The translations under genes were made by a program, and so were the position numbers. The notes beneath the pieces were generated by a model. It had not been told where the DNA came from. It was given only the letters and a program-made list of their open reading frames with translations, and did no database searches. This document shows, one piece after another, positions 10,003-18,600 of a stretch of 64,000 bases of DNA. This DNA comes from CAMCTV01 sp964420985 (GTDB lineage: Bacteria; Bacteroidota; Bacteroidia; Flavobacteriales_D; Sanyastnellaceae), in the NCBI GenBank assembly GCA_964420985.1, contig CAYQUT010000001.1, positions 1 to 64,000 on the forward strand, read 5' to 3'. How positions within the stretch are numbered: the stretch's first letter is position 1; each line of letters begins with the position of its first letter.

Positions 10003-11717
10003 AAAATACGATTTTTACCCTTTCGGCCATTCTCTTGGGTTTAGGGATTCGTGCCCAGGTTGCCATTGGCACCAGCACACCGGATGCTTCAGCCAAGTTT
10101 CAAATCGATGCCACAGATAAAGGCTTCTTGGCTCCTCGTGTTGCTTTGACTTCATTGACAGATAATACAACCATCGCGTCACCTGCTACGGGCTTGATGG
10201 TGTATTGCAATGGAACCGGAGGATTAGAGGAAGGTTTTTACTATTGGAATGGTTCTTCTTGGACCAAGATGTCTCAGGTGAGCAATAACCAAGATATGGG
10301 TTATGTTGTGGGTTGGCCGAGCAATGCTACACCTCCTGGATATTTGTTGCCCTTGTCAGGTGGTAGTTACAACTGGGCGGATTACCCAGAGTTCCAAACT
10401 TTCAATGGCACCTATGCTTCGCAATTCATCGCCTCCAGCACGGCAACAACTTTCACTTTGAAAGACATCAATAGTACAGGAAGATTTTTGAGAGGAGGAA
10501 GCACAGCGGGTACGGACCAAGCAGGTTCTACCAAACTTCCCGTGATTCCATTCGCAATCAGCACTGCAGGGGCACATGTACATTCTGTCGACCCCCCAAG
10601 CACATCAAGTAGCACGGATGGAGCGCATACCCATATTTATAATGATGCTTTTTTTGCTGAAAATATAGGAGCTGCTGGTAACAATAACTACGGTACAGGT
10701 TCAGGCTCCGATTGGGACAACAACTTTTATTGGAGAACGGCTTCCAATACAACTAGCACTTCGCCTTCAAATATCAATACTTCGTCCGGCGGTAGTCATT
10801 CACATACCACCGATATTGCAGCATTTAACTCTGCTAGCAATGGAGATCACACACATACTATCTCCGGCGGAGATGCGGAAACTAGACCCATCAATACATC
10901 CATCGTGTGGTGCATCAAAGTGAAGCCAACGGCGGCAGCTGGAAACATTACCATCAATAACGTATCGGGGATCACTTCAGGTAGCAACGGTTTAACGGCG
11001 AATCCTTCTAATGTTAAGTTGGGAGGAACTTTGACAGAAGCGACAACCATTGATAAAGCGGGTTTTGATTTGGATTTTACAGGCAATGGCAATGTAGAGA
11101 TTATGGGCAATGCTGCAGTTGGCACAATCACACCCAATGCCTCTGCTAAATTGCAAGTGGATGCCACCAACCAAGGGGTATTGTTGCCTCGTTTGACACA
11201 AACCCAGATGAACGCCATTGCAACTCCAGCCACTGGTTTGTTGTTGTTCTGCACGGATTGTACTCCAGTGGGTTTTAGATTTTACAATGGATCGGCTTGG
11301 AGTGAATTGATGCCCGTTAAACAAGTCGCATTATACAATTCAAGTGCTTATACCAATGCCAATACCAACATCGTTTGGGGAGATACCCGCTATAACGCAG
11401 TTACCGCAGCCAATATGGTTTGGTCTGTCGGCAATACTACTTGTACCCTGGCCAATGGAAAATATTTGGTGGAGTGGGGCGTAACCCGCATGATGGGAGA
11501 TTATACAGGTATCGATTTGTATTTGAATTCATCACTGTATCGCGGCAGTGCTTATTACTCAAGAGCTGAAAACGGTGGAGGATCCAACTGGGGAGGAAAT
11601 AGTCGTCGTTATGCGGTGATAGACGCCTCCAGCGCCAGCCAAGTGTTATTCTTCAAGACCGATGGTTCTTGGGGGATGAACCAAGGTGCTGAATTGAAAA
11701 TTGAAAAATTAGATTAA
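9999..11717 (+). CDS. Fibre-like array protein C: HxH-needle protein with C1q-like C-terminal domain
   Basis: Third paralogue, 572 residues. Its ATG overlaps protein B's TGA stop (ATGA), so translation is probably coupled. Signal peptide MKNTIFTLSAILLGLGIRAQ, then the head VAIGTSTPDASAKFQI, collar domain (FLRGGSTAGTDQAGST) and His ladder at 10575-10856 (HVH, HTH, a 54-residue insert, HSH, HTH), ending GGDAETRPINTSIVWCIKV. A second, divergent head copy follows (AVGTITPNASAKLQV, GLLLFCTDC). The last ~130 residues have the spacing of a C1q/TNF-like jelly roll (NGKYLVEWGV, GIDLYLNSSLY, SQVLFFKTDG, AELKIEKLD). C1q-like domains trimerise, which agrees with a trimeric needle. Bases 10122-10426 are almost identical to protein D's gene, while the 60 bases before them are not. 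Confidence 0.84.
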   Translation: MKNTIFTLSAILLGLGIRAQVAIGTSTPDASAKFQIDATDKGFLAPRVALTSLTDNTTIASPATGLMVYCNGTGGLEEGFYYWNGSSWTKMSQVSNNQDMGYVVGWPSNATPPGYLLPLSGGSYNWADYPEFQTFNGTYASQFIASSTATTFTLKDINSTGRFLRGGSTAGTDQAGSTKLPVIPFAISTAGAHVHSVDPPSTSSSTDGAHTHIYNDAFFAENIGAAGNNNYGTGSGSDWDNNFYWRTASNTTSTSPSNINTSSGGSHSHTTDIAAFNSASNGDHTHTISGGDAETRPINTSIVWCIKVKPTAAAGNITINNVSGITSGSNGLTANPSNVKLGGTLTEATTIDKAGFDLDFTGNGNVEIMGNAAVGTITPNASAKLQVDATNQGVLLPRLTQTQMNAIATPATGLLLFCTDCTPVGFRFYNGSAWSELMPVKQVALYNSSAYTNANTNIVWGDTRYNAVTAANMVWSVGNTTCTLANGKYLVEWGVTRMMGDYTGIDLYLNSSLYRGSAYYSRAENGGGSNWGGNSRRYAVIDASSASQVLFFKTDGSWGMNQGAELKIEKLD

Positions 11718-11730
11718 TCCAATACTCTTA

Positions 11731-13617
11731 ATGAAAAATACAATATGTAGTTTATTAATGTTGATTCTTGCTTTTGCACACGTCAACGCGCAGGTAGCCA
11801 TTGGCACCAGCACTCCAGATGCATCGGCTAAATTTCAAATCGACGCAACCGACAAGGGCTTCTTGGCTCCTCGTGTTGCTTTGACTTCGTTGACAGATAA
11901 TACAACCATCGTGTCACCTGCTACGGGCTTGATGGTGTATTGCAATGGAACCGGAGGATTAGAGGAAGGTTTTTACTATTGGAATGGTTCTTCTTGGACC
12001 AAGATGTCTCAGGTGAGCAATAACCAAGATATGGGTTATGTTGTGGGTTGGCCGAGCAATGCTACACCTCCTGGATATTTGTTGCCCTTGTCAGGTGGTA
12101 GTTACAACTGGGCGGATTACCCAGAGTTCCAAACTTTCAATGGCACCTATGCTTCGCAATTTATTGCCTCCAGCACGGCAACAACTTTCACTTTGAAAGA
12201 CATCAATAGTACTGGAAGATTTTTAAGAGGGGGAAGCACCGCGGGTACAGACCAAGCCGGTTCTACTAAACTTCCCGTGATTCCATTTGCCATCAGCACT
12301 GCAGGAGCACATACGCACAGTGTGGATCCGGCTGCAGTGAACACCTCCACAACGGGTGCGCACGTGCATTCTGTCGATCCTCCTAGCACCGGAAGTAGCA
12401 CTGACGGTGCTCACGCGCACACGTTGCATAGAAGAGCAAATGATGACAATGGTGCTTATGATCCGGGAAATGGACGTTGGAATGAAGGTTCGGCAGCTAC
12501 AACGGATAGAGGTATATGGTACAATGCTGTTCCTACCTCATCAGCAGGAGCCCATGCTCATACCACTGATATCGCTCCGTTTAACTCAGCCAGCAATGGA
12601 GATCATGCCCATTCTGTAGATGTGGCAGCAACGACTTCAACTTCTAACGGAGATCATAGCCATACTCTATCAGGTGGTGACTCTGAAACACGCCCAATCA
12701 ATACATCCATTGTTTGGTGTATCAAAGTGAAGCCAACAGCTTCAGCAGGAAATATTACCATTAATAACGTAAGTGGAACGGCTTCGGGGACAAATGGATT
12801 AATAGCCAATGCCTCCAATGTAAGATTGGGAGGCGCTTTGATTGAGACCACAACCATTGATAAGGCTGGATATGATTTGAATTTTACTGGATCAGGAAAC
12901 GTTGAAATCTTGGGCAATGTGGCAGTAGGAACTTTAACCCCTGTTGCATCAGCTAAATTTCAAATTGATGCCTCAGATAAAGGATTTTTGGCCCCTCGTG
13001 TGGCTTTGCTTTCAGTATTTGATAATACTACTGTCGCATCACCTGTTGCGGGTCTGATGGTGTATTGCAACGGAGCAGGAGGTTTGGCGGAAGGTTATTA
13101 TTTTTGGAATGGAACGCAGTGGGCTACGATAGCCACAGTGGCGGGTTCAGGAAATACTTATGGTGATGTCAAAACAGGTATTCAGGCTGCTGACCACGGC
13201 GGATGGGTGAAATTGGATGGTCGCGCCAAGTCAACATTGACGGCCGCACAACAGTCACGCGCAACAACTTTGGGAATAGGTGCCAATATTCCCAATGCCA
13301 GTAACTCTGTATTGATGCAGAACGGAACCACCTTGGGAAGTGTGAGTGGAACCAACGCCAAAACCATAGCACAGAATCAATTGCCCAACGTGACCTTGAA
13401 TGGCAGAATTGCAGGTTCCGATGCAGGTGTGGTTAACATTACGAGTAGTGTATTAACCATGAAAGAAGCCAACAACAATTGGTGTAATAACGCCGCGGAT
13501 CGCTACACTGGATATGGTATCGTTCAAGTTCCATTAAATGGTGGTGTCACTCAACAAACTTTGGATGTCACTCCGCAGAGTTTAAGCATCAATACCTTTA
13601 TTTATTTAGGGAATTAA
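11731..13617 (+). CDS. Fibre-like array protein D: lengthened six-HxH needle protein with second head and collar-like C-terminus
   Basis: Fourth paralogue, 628 residues, starting 13 bp after C stops. Signal peptide MKNTICSLLMLILAFAHVNAQ, then head and collar almost identical to C. The His ladder (12310-12663) has six HxH motifs rather than four: HTH, HVH, HAH, a 44-residue insert, HAH, HAH, HSH, all 17 residues apart within each arm. So one extra 17-residue module was added on each side of the insert. After GGDSETRPINTSIVWCIKV come a second head copy (VASAKFQIDASDKGF, GLMVYCNGAGG) and a C-terminal region of another collar-like type (GDVKTGIQAADHGGW, ATTLGIGANIPNASN, NQLPNVTL, LSINTFIYLGN). 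The symmetry of the lengthening fits a chain that runs out along the needle and back. No T9SS signal is present. Confidence 0.84.
   Translation: MKNTICSLLMLILAFAHVNAQVAIGTSTPDASAKFQIDATDKGFLAPRVALTSLTDNTTIVSPATGLMVYCNGTGGLEEGFYYWNGSSWTKMSQVSNNQDMGYVVGWPSNATPPGYLLPLSGGSYNWADYPEFQTFNGTYASQFIASSTATTFTLKDINSTGRFLRGGSTAGTDQAGSTKLPVIPFAISTAGAHTHSVDPAAVNTSTTGAHVHSVDPPSTGSSTDGAHAHTLHRRANDDNGAYDPGNGRWNEGSAATTDRGIWYNAVPTSSAGAHAHTTDIAPFNSASNGDHAHSVDVAATTSTSNGDHSHTLSGGDSETRPINTSIVWCIKVKPTASAGNITINNVSGTASGTNGLIANASNVRLGGALIETTTIDKAGYDLNFTGSGNVEILGNVAVGTLTPVASAKFQIDASDKGFLAPRVALLSVFDNTTVASPVAGLMVYCNGAGGLAEGYYFWNGTQWATIATVAGSGNTYGDVKTGIQAADHGGWVKLDGRAKSTLTAAQQSRATTLGIGANIPNASNSVLMQNGTTLGSVSGTNAKTIAQNQLPNVTLNGRIAGSDAGVVNITSSVLTMKEANNNWCNNAADRYTGYGIVQVPLNGGVTQQTLDVTPQSLSINTFIYLGN
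12310..12663 (+). repeat. 17-residue (51-bp) HxH modules of protein D
   Basis: Six HxH motifs occur in two arms of three. Each arm has an exact 17-residue step between motifs (G-A/D-H-x-H-S/T-V-D pattern), separated by a 44-residue insert. The outgoing arm alternates DPAAV and DPPST linkers and the returning arm has DIAPF and DVAAT linkers. The same 17-residue step, with two motifs per arm, occurs in the other four paralogues. Confidence 0.9.
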
Positions 13618-13634
13618 AATTGAATTATAGAACA

Positions 13635-15593
13635 ATGAAAAAGTATATTATTTCTTTTGCTTTTGCCTTGGGATTGATTTCAAACATTGAGGCACAAGTA
13701 GCCATAGGCACCAGCACACCTGATGCCTCGGCTAAATTTCAAATCGATGCCACAGATAAAGGCTTCTTGGCCCCTCGTGTAGCTTTGACTTCGTTGACAG
13801 ATAATACAACCATCGCGTCACCCGCTACGGGCTTGATGGTGTATTGCAATGGAACTGGTGGATTAGAGGCTGGTTTTTACTATTGGAATGGTTCTTCATG
13901 GACCAAGATGTCTCAGGTGAGCAACAACCAAGATTTGGGATACGTTGTGGGATGGCCAAGTAATGCTAATCCTCCAGGTTATCTGTTGCCTTTGTCTGGT
14001 GGAACTTTCAACTGGGCAGATTATCCAGAGTTTCAAACTTTCAATGGAACGTATGCTTCTCAATTCATTGCCTCAAGCACGGCAACTACTTTCACATTGA
14101 AAGACATCAATAGTACTGGAAGATTTTTAAGAGGAGGAAGCACAGCGGGTACAGACCAAGCAGGGTCGACTAAACTTCCCGTGATTCCATTTGCTATCAG
14201 CACTGCAGGGGCACATACCCACAGTGTAGATCCAGCGGCAGTTACTACATCCACCAACGGTGAGCATACCCATGGACACAATGCTCCTGGGGGAAATGCT
14301 CAACCTGGTTTGGCATATGCATCAGGTTGGGAAACCACCACGGGTTATGATAACTCTTGGGGAGAATTGAATGAGGTTTGGACAATGGGCTTACAGATTT
14401 ACAATGCAGGTTCGCACAATCATACAGTTGATGTTGCGGCCACCACCTCATCATCCAACGGTGACCACACCCACACCATCTCCGGTGGAGATGCGGAAAC
14501 CAGACCTATCAATACTTCTATCGTTTGGTGTATCAAAGTAAAACCAACAGCGGCAGCTGGAAACATTACCATCAATAACGTAAACGGAATTACATCTGCC
14601 TCCAATGGATTGACGGCTTCTCCATCTGAGGTAAAATTGGGAGGTACGTTGTCAGAGAATACAACCATTGCCAAGGGTTCAAATAACTTGACCTTAACCG
14701 GCACTGGCACCTTGACCAACAATGGTCCTTTCACCAATGTGGGAGCCATTACCAATACAGGAAATGTGTCCAACACAGGAGTTTTAACCAACACTGGAAA
14801 AGTGGGCGTTGGAACAACCTCTCCGGCAACCGCCATTCACGTTGAGAATGCGGGTGTTATGGGTACAGATAGTCCTGGTAGTAATAATGTTCCCTCTATT
14901 TATTTGAACAATACCAATAACGCCAGTACAGGAGCCCATTCGACGAGCACACTGCGGGTTCAACCCAATGGCGGAAATGCCTTTAACTCTTGGGATGTTA
15001 ACGGTGTTGCAGGTTTTTCAATGGGCTTGCACAACACAGGTACGGATCAATTGGTCATAGCCAATAACTGGGATTTTAATATCGCTAGCAATGCGAACAA
15101 GATTGTTACCATAAACAGAACAGGACAATCAAGATTTATTGTTACAGATCAAAATGGTGGATATTCCTCAGGCTGGCCTGCAGGATGGGGTGGTGGAATC
15201 AATACATACGATTTGAGCTGTTTGGGTATTTATTACAACTCAATGTTTGCCCAGTCTGATAAGCGTTTAAAGAATAATGTTCAAAATGTGAATGCTACTG
15301 ATTTGACCAAGTTTATGCAATTGCGCCCAGTAACTTATTATTGGAACCAAGGCAAATCGGAAGACAAAGGCCTTCAATATGGATTCATTGCTCAAGAAGT
15401 GGAGGCATTGTTTCCGGATATGGTGTTGACGGGTTCAGATGAAATGCAAACCAAATCCATGAATTATCAAGCGCTTCACAGTATGACAGTGAAAATGGTT
15501 CAAACTCAACAACAAACCATCGAACGCCAACAGGCACAAATCGATGCTTTGATGGAGCGCTTGGATAGATTAGAAAAAGGAAGTAAGAAGTAA
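13635..15593 (+). CDS. Fibre-like array protein E: HxH-needle protein with Peptidase S74 self-cleaving chaperone domain
   Basis: Fifth paralogue, 652 residues from ATG 13635 (a TTG at 13620 adds five residues and is less likely). Signal peptide MKKYIISFAFALGLISNIEAQ, head, collar, and a His ladder at 14214-14474 (HTH, HTH, a 47-residue insert, HNH, HTH), then GGDAETRPINTSIVWCIKV. A short repeat rich in TNTGNV / TNTGKV leads into a fibre-like domain. The last 112 residues form an intramolecular chaperone of endosialidase (Peptidase S74): SDKRLK at residues 541-546 supplies the Ser541/Lys546 dyad that in phage tailspikes cleaves just before the Ser once the trimer has folded. It continues with LRPVTYYWNQG, YGFIAQEVEALFPD and a C-terminal coiled coil. 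It is the only array member with this domain and the last gene of the array. Confidence 0.88.
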   Translation: MKKYIISFAFALGLISNIEAQVAIGTSTPDASAKFQIDATDKGFLAPRVALTSLTDNTTIASPATGLMVYCNGTGGLEAGFYYWNGSSWTKMSQVSNNQDLGYVVGWPSNANPPGYLLPLSGGTFNWADYPEFQTFNGTYASQFIASSTATTFTLKDINSTGRFLRGGSTAGTDQAGSTKLPVIPFAISTAGAHTHSVDPAAVTTSTNGEHTHGHNAPGGNAQPGLAYASGWETTTGYDNSWGELNEVWTMGLQIYNAGSHNHTVDVAATTSSSNGDHTHTISGGDAETRPINTSIVWCIKVKPTAAAGNITINNVNGITSASNGLTASPSEVKLGGTLSENTTIAKGSNNLTLTGTGTLTNNGPFTNVGAITNTGNVSNTGVLTNTGKVGVGTTSPATAIHVENAGVMGTDSPGSNNVPSIYLNNTNNASTGAHSTSTLRVQPNGGNAFNSWDVNGVAGFSMGLHNTGTDQLVIANNWDFNIASNANKIVTINRTGQSRFIVTDQNGGYSSGWPAGWGGGINTYDLSCLGIYYNSMFAQSDKRLKNNVQNVNATDLTKFMQLRPVTYYWNQGKSEDKGLQYGFIAQEVEALFPDMVLTGSDEMQTKSMNYQALHSMTVKMVQTQQQTIERQQAQIDALMERLDRLEKGSKK

Positions 15594-15608
15594 TTAGAAC
15601 GAATAAAA

Positions 15609-18600
15609 ATGAAAATGAAGAATATAATTTCAGTCGCGTTTTTGTTGTTGTTGGGAATAACAACAAAGGCCCAATTCTACATTGGCACTGGTGAAAATAT
15701 CCATGTTGTCAATGGTGGGTTGTTGTATACCAATGACAATGTCAGTGGTGCGGGTTCCATCAATGTGAATCTCTCTACTACCGAAGCCAAAGGCTCCATT
15801 AGTGGAGTAACCATTAATGCAGTTAATGGTACCATGAAAATGAGCGGGTCTGTAGATCAGGTGGTCAATAGTGCGCGTTATGTGGACGGTGAGATCAATC
15901 GCTTGTTCAATCACAATTCTAGCAGCATAACCATTGATGGTAAGGTGAATGTCATGGATACATTGTTCATGAATACCACTGGCACCCCAGTTATTAAGAT
16001 GCCCAATGGAGATACTTTATTGTTGTCTGCTGTTGTTGCCAACGGTGGTGAGTTCCAATTGAATGGTGGAGTTTTGCATTTGAATCCAAACACGACGGAT
16101 TATTCCTGCACGACTAAAATTATTGGAGATAGCGGCGTATTCTCAACTATCAATATCACCGAAAACAGAGATGTTACTTTTGGAACTTTTGATTTGGTTT
16201 CTATTGCAACGATGAACTTGGAGACAGTCAACAGCCACATCATTCGTTTTGCCAATAGCGCAGCCACTACTTGGGCTGGAACTCAACTGACCATCAATGG
16301 TTGGCAAGGTGCATTTGATGGGACTTCTGGCACCAAGGGAAAGATTTACTTTGGCACAACGGCTTCAGCTTTAACCGCAGGCCAATTGGAGAAAATTCGC
16401 TTTTATGATGGTACTTACTACTACGATGCTACTTTGTTGTCAACAGGGGAATTGGTTCCAGCTGCTAATACTATTACAACAGGAAACGTATCCACAACCA
16501 TTTGTCCAGGTGCAGGTGCAACAAGTATTCCTTTTACCTACAGCAATGAAGCAAGCTTTGGATCTTCTACTACGTTTACAATCCAACTTTCTGATGCCTC
16601 TGGTTCATTCTCTTCCGCCACAACATTGGGAACACTCTCAGGAGATGCTTCAGGAAGCCAATCTTTTTCCTACAACTTTACAACGGCAAATATTTCAGCT
16701 GGTACAGGATATAGAATCCGCGTCATTAGCAATACTCCGGCAATTAATGGTTCCGACAATGGTTCCGATATCACATTCCAACAAGTGAATACTTATTATG
16801 CCGATGCGGATGGTGATACGTACGGAGCTGCCGCTTCTTCAGTGAATGATTGCAGCCAACCTTCAGGCTATGTTGCCGACAATACAGATTGCGATGATAC
16901 CGACAATGCGGTCTATCCTGGTGCAACAGAGACTTGTAATACCACAGATGATGATTGTGATGGAACAGTGGATGATGGTGTCCAAACTACTTTTTATGCT
17001 GATGCGGATAGCGACACCTATGGAGCTTTGTCGTCAACTACTTTGGCTTGTACTGTTCCTGCTGGATATGTGTCCAATAGCACAGATTGTAATGATACAG
17101 ACAATACAGTATATCCTGGTGCAACAGAGACTTGTAATACTGTAGATGATGATTGTGATGGTACAGTTGATAACGGTGTGCAAACTACGTATTATGCTGA
17201 TGCTGATAATGACACTTATGGAGCGTTGGCATCGACAACAGCGGCCTGTACAGTACCAGCTGGGTATGTTTCCAACAGTGATGATTGTAATGATGCCAGT
17301 GCCTCAGTATACCCTGGTGCAACTGAAACTTGTAATACCATCGATGATGATTGTGATGGCTCAACAGATGAAGGAGTTCAATCCACTTTTTATGCAGATG
17401 CAGACAATGATACTTTTGGAGAGTTGTCCTCTACTACAACAGCATGTAGTGCACCCGCAGGATATGTATCTAATAGCACTGATTGTAATGATGCAAGCAA
17501 TACAGTTTATCCTGGTGCTACGGAGACTTGTAATACAGTAGATGACGATTGTGATGGAACAACGGACGAAGGAGTTCAAACTACATTCTACGATGATACA
17601 GACAACGATACTTATGGGGATGTGAACATTACCACATTGGCTTGTACTGCACCATCAGGTTTTGTAGCCAACAGCACTGATTGTGATGTAAACAATGCAG
17701 CGGTAAATCCCGGTGCAGCCGAGGCTTGTAACGGAGTGGATGACGATTGTGATGGCTCAACGGATGAAGGCGTTCAGTCTACTTTCTATGCAGATGCAGA
17801 CAATGATACTTTTGGAGAGTTGTCTTCAACAACAATAGCATGTGCGGCACCAGCCGGTTATGTTTCCAACAGTGATGATTGTAATGATGCCAGTGCCTCA
17901 GTTTACCCTGGTGCAACCGAAACTTGTAATACCATCGATGATGATTGTGATGGCTCAACGGATGAAGGTGTTCAGACAACCTACTATGCAGACGCTGATA
18001 ATGATACTTATGGAAGCACTTCATCGAGCATTCAGGCTTGTTCACTGCCAGCAGGTTATGTAACCAACAATACGGATTGTAATGACGCGGTTAGTACCAC
18101 TTATCCTGGAGCCATGGAATTGTGTGTCAACAATGCAGATGATGATTGTGACGGTCAAGTGAATGAGGGATGTTTATCTTCTGTTCCAGGAGATACTCCT
18201 TCAGATGCTATTGCTGTTACTCCCATTACTCAATTTGGCACTGGTGCTCAAATCCAATTGTCATGTAATTTATTGAATGCAACAAACAGTACCCAAACAG
18301 GTTCTTCAGGAAATGATATGTGGTATAAATTTGTTGCGCAAAAGAATGCCATCAGAATTGGTTTGAAAGGTTCAACAACGGTAGCTGATGATAATGCACT
18401 ATTGTTGTATGAGAATCCCACAGACTTGAGTGGATTGATGATTCCTGTTGTTTCAGAAAATGATGTAACACCATCAGATATGGGTATATCGACAGATGCA
18501 GGTAATGAGACCATCCTGTTTGATCAGTTGACACCTGGAACGCTTTACTATTTGTGTGTAAAGAACGCCAATAGCTTACCAGGAACATGTCAATTGTCGT

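Noticed and set aside
7533..14450. Diversity-generating retroelement acting on the tips
   Set aside because: No reverse transcriptase gene and no template repeat with adenine-specific changes was seen; tips differ in length, which DGRs do not cause.
6894..15593. Prophage or phage-derived tailocin
   Set aside because: Fibre-tip domains are present, but every one has a bacterial signal peptide and there is no other phage gene, integrase or attachment repeat nearby.
16405..18063. Alternative-frame proteins across the MopE repeats
   Set aside because: Tandem repeats keep other frames open by chance; the products are low-complexity Met/Leu/Gln-rich sequence.
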